Assembly (NCBI GenBank): GCA_026706935.1 | Contig: JAPOXV010000026.1 | Location: 1,269,721-1,333,720 of the forward strand | Direction: 5' to 3' | DNA from: Gammaproteobacteria bacterium | GTDB taxonomy: Bacteria > Pseudomonadota > Gammaproteobacteria > Pseudomonadales > Azotimanducaceae | Length of the DNA stretch: 64,000 nucleotides | Shown: in pieces, positions 43,234-51,191 of the stretch | Layout: each line of letters begins with the position of its first letter | Position numbering within the stretch: position 1 is the stretch's first letter | Notes under the pieces: generated by a model | The model's database searches: none | Seen by the model: only the letters and a program-made list of their open reading frames with translations | Told to the model about the DNA's origin: nothing | Translations under genes and position numbers: made by a program

Positions 43234-44295
43234 TTACGTTTCTGCGTCCAGCTGTTGCATACCGTCCCACTCGCTCCAGTGATCGCACATCTTGTCCACA
43301 GACGTCTTGTACGGGTTGTACGAGTCGGGATAGTCGAGGAACTCACCGTTTAACTGACGATCAGGATGGTCTGACACGCCCCACCCAATCCGTGGATCCC
43401 CTTCGTAGGGGTTTTCCTCTCTGAAACGACGGATACGGAAGAACACGTTCATGCGCGGATCGTCGCTCATGTTTGGGGTTGCGGTATGAGGAAGAGCATG
43501 AAGCGCAATGACGGCGTCACCTTCGTTCATCAATGTAGGCGTTAGCTCAGGCCAAACCCAATCATCCGCTTCAAAACGCGTTGCGGGATAGGAATCAACC
43601 ATTTTCTGAGGCATGATCCCTGCAAATGCGACGTCCTCCCCCATGGGTTGTAATCGAGGCCAATCCGGTCCACCTCCGCCAATAGGTCCACCCAGCTCAC
43701 GTTGGTGTCGAAAGAACGCCTCGACCGCCTCGTGTGCACCGCGGCGCACGGAGAATTGTCCCTTACCGGGTTTCCGCTGGTCGTTCAAACATACCCCAAC
43801 CAATGCCGTGTAACTACCAATGGCAACTGTGCGTTCGCGGTCTTGCCATAAAGGTGCATGACCTGCCGGTCCCATCGATTGGGGGTCGCCATCGTTTCCC
43901 CACGTTTCTAACGTTGCCCCGGAAGCTAATATCTCGGACCGAGACAGTGGGCACTGCCCAGCCCAACCGCCATCAACATGCGCCTGCGGGTGATATAGCG
44001 CTGAGGCAGGTCTACGTACGACCGCATCAGCGAAGTGTGGAAGTGTTACCGCCACTTGAGCGTTGATGGGTGCAGTATGAGGTCCCATCGCTTCGAGCAT
44101 GATCTCACGAAGCGCAGACTCGTTGTAAAGGTTGTTAATTTCGGTAACGTCACCGTGGACAATTTGAGTCGGATCCTGGTTTATCAGTTCCTTCGCGGTT
44201 GAGATCACGTCGTTCGGAATAACGTTCTGAAGGATTACGAATCCGTCACGTTTTAGACTCAGCTTCTCGGCGGTCGAAAGGGTCGTAGCGTGCAT
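43234..44295 (-). CDS. phytanoyl-CoA dioxygenase (PhyH) family protein
   Basis: A 353-residue Fe(II)/2-oxoglutarate-type oxygenase. The double-stranded beta-helix iron site is visible as HPQAHVDGGW (His-x-Asp near residue 107) and a distal His in IALHALPHTATPN near residue 280, with RMNVFFRIRR supplying the oxoglutarate-binding Arg. The N-terminal KLSLKRDGFVILQNVIPND is typical of PhyH proteins. I chose ATG at 44295; a GTG at 44313 adds six residues. Family members hydroxylate acyl-CoAs, halogenate or process many small molecules, so the substrate is open. It is divergent from the DUF1537 gene. Confidence 0.82.
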   Translation of the reverse strand: MHATTLSTAEKLSLKRDGFVILQNVIPNDVISTAKELINQDPTQIVHGDVTEINNLYNESALREIMLEAMGPHTAPINAQVAVTLPHFADAVVRRPASALYHPQAHVDGGWAGQCPLSRSEILASGATLETWGNDGDPQSMGPAGHAPLWQDRERTVAIGSYTALVGVCLNDQRKPGKGQFSVRRGAHEAVEAFFRHQRELGGPIGGGGPDWPRLQPMGEDVAFAGIMPQKMVDSYPATRFEADDWVWPELTPTLMNEGDAVIALHALPHTATPNMSDDPRMNVFFRIRRFREENPYEGDPRIGWGVSDHPDRQLNGEFLDYPDSYNPYKTSVDKMCDHWSEWDGMQQLDAET

Positions 44296-44491
44296 ATTTA
44301 CTGGAAATATCACGATTTCACAGGCGATGTGGGATTATAGGAGTGAGGGAAAAAGACGGATTTGGATTGAATGGTGCCTTATTTTGGTCCGAACTATGTT
44401 TGACGCAGAAGGCTGCGAGTGTAGGCATACTACAAATACTGAATGGTGCACGCGGTCCATTGAGACGACAACGACTTGAAGGTTTGCGGTA

Positions 44492-45529
44492 ATGGGTGAA
44501 AACGTAGACACACGATTGATCTTTATCACGGCGGACGATCGTACGGGTTCTCTCGAGATAGGTGGCATCATTGCTTCGGAAGAGAGCACCGTACCGGTCG
44601 GACCTCTTGCTGACGATCGAAGGTGCTGCGTCGTTGACGTGGCATCGCGGCACATCGAGCCTGAGCAGGCACTTCTGAGAGTATTAGATGCCCACCAAAA
44701 GCACGCAAGTTTTCACAGCCATAAGATGGACGCTGGACTGCGTGGCAACTGGCCGTACGAGATTCACGCTTTAGTCGAACTGGGCTATCGGGTCGCCGTT
44801 GTGCCTAGTTTTCCTGACGCTGGAAGGCGTTGCAAGGATGGAATCGTGTACATTCAGGACGTTCCCGTACTTGATTCCCCGTTCGGTGCGGATCCACTAA
44901 CTGCACCATGTAGTAGCAAACCGATCGAAGTGCTTGAGGAAGCGAACTGTATCTTCGAGGAGGTTGTAATCTGGGATGCAAACGACAATGCGGAGCTCCA
45001 TCGCGCGACGCGTCGGAGTTTAGACGAGAATCGGATCGTTGTCGGCCCAGCCGGAGCGGTCGGATCCTATGCCTCACACATACTCGGTAAAAGCAAGCCA
45101 GCGTCTTTTCATTTGTCGAGACCGGTGTTAGTCGTTTGCGGCAGTCTCAATGCGACCAGTAGAGAGCAGCTCGACAGGTTAGATTGCGATCGTCTGCAAT
45201 TAGACGACCCGATTCCTGATTTCGATGATGTGCGGGTTGTGGCTACGCCAATGCCTAGTGGTGACATCACGAACACTATGGCTGAAGCGATGGCTCAGCG
45301 GATCGCGGGATTTCTCAATGACACATCCGTCGACATCGCGACGCTAGTCATCGTTGGTGGCGACACCGTCGCCGCATGCGTTGGCGATCAGACTTTGCAA
45401 GTAATTGGAACGGTCGAAGCGGGAATTCCCGTTTCTCGTTACCGAGACAGTTTGCTGATTACCAAAGGTGGTGGTATCGGGACCGTTGAATCGCTTCGCA
45501 ACATCGTGGAACGTGCTCAGGAAACGTAG
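44492..45529 (+). CDS. DUF1537 (four-carbon acid sugar kinase-like) protein, short form
   Basis: A 345-residue protein of the OtnK/DUF1537 family, ATP-dependent kinases of erythronate/threonate-type acids. The N-terminal domain has FITADDRTGSLEIGG (usually ADDLTGA) and HKMDAGLRGNWPYE (usually K(I/T)DSTLRGN). The C-terminal domain has LVVCGSLNATSREQL, TLVIVGGDTVAACV and ITKGGGIG. At 345 residues it is some 70 shorter than typical members, and the first motif has Arg for Leu and Ser for Ala, so activity may differ. The start is ATG at 44492. It precedes a convergent VOC gene. Confidence 0.8.
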   Translation: MGENVDTRLIFITADDRTGSLEIGGIIASEESTVPVGPLADDRRCCVVDVASRHIEPEQALLRVLDAHQKHASFHSHKMDAGLRGNWPYEIHALVELGYRVAVVPSFPDAGRRCKDGIVYIQDVPVLDSPFGADPLTAPCSSKPIEVLEEANCIFEEVVIWDANDNAELHRATRRSLDENRIVVGPAGAVGSYASHILGKSKPASFHLSRPVLVVCGSLNATSREQLDRLDCDRLQLDDPIPDFDDVRVVATPMPSGDITNTMAEAMAQRIAGFLNDTSVDIATLVIVGGDTVAACVGDQTLQVIGTVEAGIPVSRYRDSLLITKGGGIGTVESLRNIVERAQET

Positions 45530-45532
45530 TTC

Positions 45533-45907
45533 CTAAACCGGACCCGCAACGTGCGACGAGTTCACGGGCACCACGTATCCTGTGGGTGTCGTGACTGTGA
45601 ACGAGTCGTGAATATTCCCTCGTTCGATCGGCGTTGTACTCAATCCGTCCGAAGTGTATTTCGAATACGCAGCATCGATATCGTCGACCATCAAATCGAA
45701 CGGCGTACGCTTGCCTGCCTCAACGCGGTCCTCCGATTTCTGCAGTATGAGGTGCGTCCCGCCACGCAATTCCAGGATCGCAAAGTTGTCCCGATTGAGG
45801 ATTTCCCGCATGCCATGCTTGACGAAAAAGCTGAACTCGGAAGGAACGTCATTCACGTCTAAGCGGATATGACCTACGGCAACGTCTGGTCTAACGTCAG
45901 TGGACAT
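45533..45907 (-). CDS. VOC family (glyoxalase/bleomycin-resistance-like) protein
   Basis: A 124-residue single vicinal-oxygen-chelate module pair: AVGHIRLDVNDVPSEFSFFVKHG, ILELRGGTHLILQKSE, then FDLMVDDIDAAYSKYTSDGL and DSFTVTTPTGYVVPVNSSH. A His in GHIRLD and one in GGTHLIL could be metal ligands. The family includes lyases, dioxygenases and binding proteins; no substrate is evident. It is convergent with the DUF1537 gene (3 bases between stops) and 54 bases downstream of the MFS gene on the same strand. Confidence 0.82.
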   Translation of the reverse strand: MSTDVRPDVAVGHIRLDVNDVPSEFSFFVKHGMREILNRDNFAILELRGGTHLILQKSEDRVEAGKRTPFDLMVDDIDAAYSKYTSDGLSTTPIERGNIHDSFTVTTPTGYVVPVNSSHVAGPV

Positions 45908-45961
45908 ATCGAGTCTCCAATGTGTGACTTGTGAAGTTTAGTAGCTTGTGAGAAAGTCACA

Positions 45962-47158
45962 CTATCCATCGAGTGGTCGATGGCGTGTTTCGGGAATGAC
46001 GAGATATGCAGCCAATGCACCGAGTAACCCAATAGATCCCGTAACGCCACACGCAATGACCATCGTGAATGATTGGGCAAGAGCGCCAAGGACAGATGGA
46101 CCTGCGGCTCCGCCACTGTCGCCGATCAAGCGCCATATCCCCAAGAACTGACTGCGGCCATATCTCGGTGCGAGATCGCCTCCGATGGTCATGAAGATAC
46201 CAGTTCCGAAACCATTTCCGAGACCACCTAACAGCGATACGAGCAGGAAACTCGTAAACGATTCGGTCCAAGGGAGCAACGTCAATGCCACACTCATGAT
46301 GGTCATGGCGGGAATCAGCGCGGCTCTTCGTCCGAGGTGGTCAAGAATCAGACCTGCGGGAATAAACATCATTAGATCGACAGTTGCCGTCAGGCTTGAA
46401 ACAAGACCTATCTCAGCGGGTCCCAATCCAATGGCGGTTCCCCAGACTGGAATGATGAGCTGTCGCGAATTTCGTAACAGCGACAAACAGATCATGACGC
46501 CACCACAACGCGAAAGCGTGCCAGCGTGCTTGCTGGCGATTTGCAGCGCACCGACTGGTACATGACTCACAGTGCGCAAGATCGTGCGCTTCGTCAAGAT
46601 AGTGACGAGTACGAACGAACTCAGGGACACGACGCCCAATACAACGAAGACGGGTGAGTAGCCGAGAAGCTCGACGCCGACGCCGGCGGAAACCGGTCCG
46701 ATCATCGCGCCTGCTCGTTCAAGACCCGCGAGTACGGAGATCACGCGGCCGCGCCGCTCGAGACGAACGTTCTCCGTGATGTGAGAGAGGCGTCCCAGGA
46801 TCCACGCACCGCTGCCAATGCCAAATCCAACGGCTACGACTGTTAAAGCTAAAGGCGAACCGGTGAACGAGGCCAGAATTGCGGTCGTCCCGACGATCGC
46901 AAGTCCGCAGAGCATGACCGCCTTGTCGCCGATTTTTGCGGTCAGCTGTCCCGCGGGTACGTCCGCAAGCATCGTACCGAGGGCACGTAAACTGAGAATC
47001 GCACCTGCGACGACAGTTCCACCTTCGCTCTCCAACGCGTAGAGGGGAAGGAGTACCAGCGCGCCCCCTCGAGCGATCGCGTTAAGGAATGTAGGTAGGT
47101 AGATCGAGAACGCCAGCCGTCGCATGTCTTGAACGACGGTTGTGCTAGTCCTCTGCAT
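45962..47158 (-). CDS. MFS transporter
   Basis: A 398-residue major facilitator superfamily protein with twelve predicted helices. The motif-A-like loop between helices 2 and 3 reads DVPAGQLTAKIGDKAVM near residue 67, with a related loop GLILDHLGRRAALIPAM in the second half. Helix 5 has the G-rich GVGVELLGYSPVF. The direction and substrate are unknown; the family includes drug and metabolite exporters. I chose ATG at 47158; a TTG two codons earlier (47164) is possible. The gene follows the PqaA-like gene by about 20 bases on the same strand. Confidence 0.87.
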   Translation of the reverse strand: MQRTSTTVVQDMRRLAFSIYLPTFLNAIARGGALVLLPLYALESEGGTVVAGAILSLRALGTMLADVPAGQLTAKIGDKAVMLCGLAIVGTTAILASFTGSPLALTVVAVGFGIGSGAWILGRLSHITENVRLERRGRVISVLAGLERAGAMIGPVSAGVGVELLGYSPVFVVLGVVSLSSFVLVTILTKRTILRTVSHVPVGALQIASKHAGTLSRCGGVMICLSLLRNSRQLIIPVWGTAIGLGPAEIGLVSSLTATVDLMMFIPAGLILDHLGRRAALIPAMTIMSVALTLLPWTESFTSFLLVSLLGGLGNGFGTGIFMTIGGDLAPRYGRSQFLGIWRLIGDSGGAAGPSVLGALAQSFTMVIACGVTGSIGLLGALAAYLVIPETRHRPLDG

Positions 47159-47178
47159 ACGCAACTTTTACGAAGCTG

Positions 47179-48858
47179 CTACCGGATTATTGGGGCAAGC
47201 GTGGCACCAGTGCCTGATTCGAGTTGCAGTGAAGCGTTGAGGTCGTCTCCGAAGCGCTGTCGCAAGAAACCCGCGAACGCGATATATGCAACTCGCGTAT
47301 CTCCCTGCGGTTGGAAATTCACGTAGGTACGGTTGTCCTGAGTCGCGACTGAAAGTTCGTTGCCGGAGCCTGATGCTTCTAGGTGGGCACTCGCAGCATC
47401 AAACAAGCCCTCGGTTGAGTCTAGGTCGTAGAGTACAAATGTGATGGATGTAGGAAGATTTGGCGCTTTTCCTTCAAAGGGTAGTGTGTTCGGCGTAACT
47501 CGAATTTCGGTGCTGAGTTTAAGTGGCCGAACAAAACCGATGTCATATGACATTTCCAAAAACCACGCCTTCCACCCGTTTGAAGGTGTCTCGATGCGGT
47601 AACGTCGAGAGCTACCAGGTTCGATTGCAGAGGTATCCCGCGATGTTGCTTGGAACCCAGGTCCGAACGTCTCAATGCGGAAGTCGCGAAAGTCCTCGTT
47701 GGTCGCCTGCCAAAGCGTTATTGCGTCGGGGACAGTATCGAATTGGACGTCGACTTCGTGGTCGTTTTGGTATTTCCAAGAGACTTGAGGCAATTGCTGT
47801 TGTCGAGTGATGGCGTATTGGAATGCAGCGATCGACTCACCCGCGTCACTATTGCCGAGTCCATGATTAGTGTTGGGCACGTAGCGAAGGTATTTCTGGT
47901 TTGTAAGGTGGTCCCAGTAGAACTGCGACGAATCGGGCAAGAAGAACTGGTCGCCTGAGGCATTCACCACAAACTGCGGCATATCTAGTCGCTTGACATA
48001 ACGCAACGGATCCACTAGGTCGTATAGCTGCTTGAGCTCATTCTTACCCATCCATTGCATGATGCCGTGATTTACGTAGTCACCAATCGACGGTGCCCAA
48101 AACCCATATGCCGCGAAGTGGTGACGCATGGAGACGTCAACATTCAAAACGTCGATGACAATCGGAACTATTGCGACGACCCGATCGTCCATCGCCCCTG
48201 TTAACCATGTTGTCCAGCCGCGTTTCGACCCGCCCCCAACGACGAATCGATTGATAGGATGTGAACCGTCTCGATTCTTCTGCATGAATTGACTGATCGC
48301 ATCCATCGCGCGAACTGCACTTTTAACCATCGCGTTTCTCGGTATCCACCGTGGGTCTCCGGTTTCGAGATATTGCACCCATGCGTAGGCGATGAGATTG
48401 TCTTCGTACCTTGGTTCCCCATCTTCGTGAAAAACTAGCGGTTGGTTTGGAACTTGCCTTAATTCGGCAACAACTGTCCCGGTCGTAAGCGCGATTTGAT
48501 CTACTAAATCACGCGAAGTTCGTTGAGGCGTCTCCGTGCTCGAACCACCACTGATGTAAAGAAATGCGACGTCGGTTGAATGTAGCTGATCGGGAATCGT
48601 CAAAATCAAACGGTGTCGCCATAACGTTTGATCCACCTCGTTTTTCTTCAACCAACGCTGCGATGTCATGTCAATTAAGACGGTTTCGTATCCGTCTCGA
48701 AGAATTCGCTCGACCGCGCGCCAATCGAACGCACGATCCCTAGCGGCAACGTAGTCGTCGATGGCATTTCGGTGATCGGCTGGTGCAGGTTCGCCCTGTG
48801 TGGGAAGCGCGAAGATCGCTATATAAATCAGTATTGGCGTGATTAGATGTCGGTTCAT
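47179..48858 (-). CDS. PhoPQ-activated pathogenicity-related (PqaA-type) protein
   Basis: A 559-residue secreted protein with an N-terminal signal peptide (residues about 1-22). Residues about 110-430 are an alpha/beta hydrolase-type domain matching the PqaA family: FLYISGGSS, ELRQVPNQPLVF, RFVVGGGSKRGWTTWLTGA with the nucleophile-position Ser, and VVNASGDQFFLPDSSQFYW with the acid, then NTNHGL for the His. A C-terminal beta-rich domain follows. The biochemical function of PqaA proteins is not settled. Its ATG overlaps the dapE stop by 4 bases, so it is co-translated with a lysine/peptidoglycan gene, which is unusual. Confidence 0.85.
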   Translation of the reverse strand: MNRHLITPILIYIAIFALPTQGEPAPADHRNAIDDYVAARDRAFDWRAVERILRDGYETVLIDMTSQRWLKKNEVDQTLWRHRLILTIPDQLHSTDVAFLYISGGSSTETPQRTSRDLVDQIALTTGTVVAELRQVPNQPLVFHEDGEPRYEDNLIAYAWVQYLETGDPRWIPRNAMVKSAVRAMDAISQFMQKNRDGSHPINRFVVGGGSKRGWTTWLTGAMDDRVVAIVPIVIDVLNVDVSMRHHFAAYGFWAPSIGDYVNHGIMQWMGKNELKQLYDLVDPLRYVKRLDMPQFVVNASGDQFFLPDSSQFYWDHLTNQKYLRYVPNTNHGLGNSDAGESIAAFQYAITRQQQLPQVSWKYQNDHEVDVQFDTVPDAITLWQATNEDFRDFRIETFGPGFQATSRDTSAIEPGSSRRYRIETPSNGWKAWFLEMSYDIGFVRPLKLSTEIRVTPNTLPFEGKAPNLPTSITFVLYDLDSTEGLFDAASAHLEASGSGNELSVATQDNRTYVNFQPQGDTRVAYIAFAGFLRQRFGDDLNASLQLESGTGATLAPIIR

Positions 48859-49997
48859 TCGACTAAAACTCTCTCCATGATTGTCTTGTAAAGGTCGGAA
48901 AGAGGCTCGAGGTCATCGAGAGCTATCCGTTCATTGATTTTGTGTATCGTGGCATTTACTGGACCTAGTTCAACTGTCTCAACACCTGCTGGCACGATAA
49001 ATCGTGCATCCGATGTACCGCCCGCGGTAGACCTTTCGGTATCAAGTCCGGTGATTTCTTTGATGGTGCTCACAACAATGTCTGTTAACGCATCTTGTTT
49101 CGAGAGAAACGGAAGGCCAGATGTATGCCACGCCAATTCAGGTGCTACGCGGGAGTCAATTTCGGTGATGGCATCTTCGACAGCGCGTTTTAACGAAGCT
49201 TCGGTTTGTTCCGTACTGTATCGAAAGTTAAACTGGATTTCTACCATGTCCGGAATCACATTGACTGCACCCGTCCCACCGTTTAGGTTTGATATTTGAA
49301 ACGAGGTAGCACGAAAGAACTCGTTACCTTCGTCCCATACACGACGAGTGAGAGGCGTTAGACACCGAAGTGCCTCATGTATAGAGTTTGGAGTTTCGTC
49401 AGGATAGGCGACATGACCTAAGGGACCTTTCAGTGTAAGCGTGCCGTTGAGGGAGCCCCTACGACCGACGCGAATTGCATCCCCGAGCTGGGTACTAGAC
49501 GACGGTTCCCCGACAACACAATAGTCGATCGTTTCGCCGCGTTCCTGCAATGTTTCAATGACGCGTTTCGTCCCATTGATGGCGAGGTCTTCTTCGTCAC
49601 TGGTAATCAACAAAGCAAGTGAACCACTGTATTCGGGATGTTGCGCGACGAATCGTTCTGCAGCAACGACCATGGCTGCAATGCTGCTCTTCATATCAGC
49701 AGCTCCACGGCCATACAAATATCCATTCCTTAGTGTAGGCTCGAATGGATTACTATGCCATGATTCGAGTGAACCTACGGGCACAACATCCGTGTGACCG
49801 GCGAATACCAATCTAGGTTTTGCGCTCCCTCGCCATGCCCAGAGGTTGCTCACGTCCTCGAACGGCATGTGCTCTACCATGAATCCGATGTTTTGCAGTC
49901 GATCGGCAATTAGTTTCTGACAACCTTCGTCTCGCGGCGAAACGGATGGACGGGAGATGAGCTCTCTTGATAAATCGAGTACTTGACTATCCATCAT
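48855..49997 (-). CDS. dapE: succinyl-diaminopimelate desuccinylase
   Basis: A 380-residue zinc peptidase-family enzyme that releases meso-diaminopimelate precursor in lysine and peptidoglycan synthesis. The metal-site motifs are VFAGHTDVVPVG near residue 66, YGRGAADMKSSIAAM near residue 95, ITSDEEDLAINGTK near residue 130 and ATIHKINERIALDDL near the C-terminus. The start ATG at 49997 overlaps the dapC stop by 4 bases; a longer frame to 50045 is unlikely. The next gene is the PqaA-like one, again with a 4-base overlap. Confidence 0.94.
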   Translation of the reverse strand: MMDSQVLDLSRELISRPSVSPRDEGCQKLIADRLQNIGFMVEHMPFEDVSNLWAWRGSAKPRLVFAGHTDVVPVGSLESWHSNPFEPTLRNGYLYGRGAADMKSSIAAMVVAAERFVAQHPEYSGSLALLITSDEEDLAINGTKRVIETLQERGETIDYCVVGEPSSSTQLGDAIRVGRRGSLNGTLTLKGPLGHVAYPDETPNSIHEALRCLTPLTRRVWDEGNEFFRATSFQISNLNGGTGAVNVIPDMVEIQFNFRYSTEQTEASLKRAVEDAITEIDSRVAPELAWHTSGLPFLSKQDALTDIVVSTIKEITGLDTERSTAGGTSDARFIVPAGVETVELGPVNATIHKINERIALDDLEPLSDLYKTIMERVLVE

Positions 49998-51181
49998 CGT
50001 ATCTCTTGGGCCGCACGACAGAGACGTTGAATCGCATCGACACAATCCTGATGAGGGGCAACGAGGGCAACGCGGATGCGGTTAGCGCCGGGGTTATGTC
50101 CTTCTACCGTACGTCCAAGATATTTCCCAGGTAACACGGTGATGTTCTCCCGGCGAAATAGCTCAGTAGCGAACAGTTCGTCATCGATCCCAACGTCAGG
50201 CCAATAGTAAAAGGCACCATCGGGTGGCTGTACCCCGAACGTTCGAGACATCGTCGCCTGTGTTGCCTCGAACTTACTGCGATAGATGGCGCGATTTTCG
50301 ACGACGTGTGCCTGATCGAGCCATGCTTTTTCACTCGCGGCTTGGACATGAACTGGCATGGCACAACCGTGATACGTGCGATAGTTGTAGTACTGCTCAA
50401 TCACTAAGGGATCTCCCGCAACAAATCCAGAGCGAAGACCTGGACAGTTTGAGCGTTTTGAAAGACTGTTGAACGCAATACATCGATTGAATTTTGGGAG
50501 ACCCATCGATGCCGCGACTTCAAGTAGCCCTATTGGCGCTTCGTTCTCTTTCAGATAAATCTCGGAGTAGCACTCATCTGAAGCTACTATGAACTCATAC
50601 TCTTGTGCCTTCTCAATGAGGTAGGCGAGTAGCTCTCGATCGGCTACGAATCCCGTAGGATTTCCGGGTGAGCAGACGTAGACGAGCTCCGTTCTTTGCC
50701 AGATCTCTGAAGGAACTCCCTCGATTTCAGGTCGCTCAGTCGCGGGTACATAGTGAGGCGTTGAGCCGCGAAGGAACGCTGCGCCTTCGTAGATTTGATA
50801 GAAAGGATTAGGCAACACAGTCACAGCGTTTGAATCGCCACTAAGTACTGCCTGCCCTAACGAGAAGAGCCCCTCCCGCGTTCCATTAACGGGTAGGATG
50901 CTCGTCTCTGGGTCTAAATCGACGAAGTACCTTTGTTTCAGCCACTGGGCGATCGCTTCCCGCAACGAGTTGTTGCCTCGTGTTGGTGGATAGGTCGTAA
51001 GACCTTGATGTATGACTTCGGGATCGGTTAAACACTCGATTACGAAATCCGGTGGGTCATGGTTAGGCTCACCCAAGGCCAACGACACATGTGGCAGATT
51101 GGACTCAGGTTGGATTCCCTCTTTGAGTGCGTTCAAACGTTCGAATGGATAGGGAAGTAACGCGGCGAGGTGACGATTCAA
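49994..51181 (-). CDS. dapC: succinyldiaminopimelate transaminase
   Basis: A 395-residue class I PLP aminotransferase. The N-terminus HLAALLPYPFERLNALKEG matches DapC proteins. PLP contacts include VCSPGNPTGFVAD and SDECYSEIY, and the Schiff-base lysine lies in FNSLSKRSNCPGLRSGFVAG near residue 240. TTG at 51181 is the start, with AAGG 8 bases upstream and no ATG or GTG available. It lies between glnD (10-base gap) and dapE (4-base overlap). dapD, which often follows dapC in this locus, is not here. Confidence 0.9.
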   Translation of the reverse strand: MNRHLAALLPYPFERLNALKEGIQPESNLPHVSLALGEPNHDPPDFVIECLTDPEVIHQGLTTYPPTRGNNSLREAIAQWLKQRYFVDLDPETSILPVNGTREGLFSLGQAVLSGDSNAVTVLPNPFYQIYEGAAFLRGSTPHYVPATERPEIEGVPSEIWQRTELVYVCSPGNPTGFVADRELLAYLIEKAQEYEFIVASDECYSEIYLKENEAPIGLLEVAASMGLPKFNRCIAFNSLSKRSNCPGLRSGFVAGDPLVIEQYYNYRTYHGCAMPVHVQAASEKAWLDQAHVVENRAIYRSKFEATQATMSRTFGVQPPDGAFYYWPDVGIDDELFATELFRRENITVLPGKYLGRTVEGHNPGANRIRVALVAPHQDCVDAIQRLCRAAQEIR

Positions 51182-51191
51182 GATAGGAGCC

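Noticed and set aside
44400-44431. TTGACG with CATACT as a promoter of the DUF1537 gene
   Set aside because: The -35 is good but the spacer is 20 bases and the -10 match is poor.
45957-46271. Overlapping minus-strand frames within the MFS gene
   Set aside because: They lie inside the transporter in other frames and show no membrane or domain pattern of their own.
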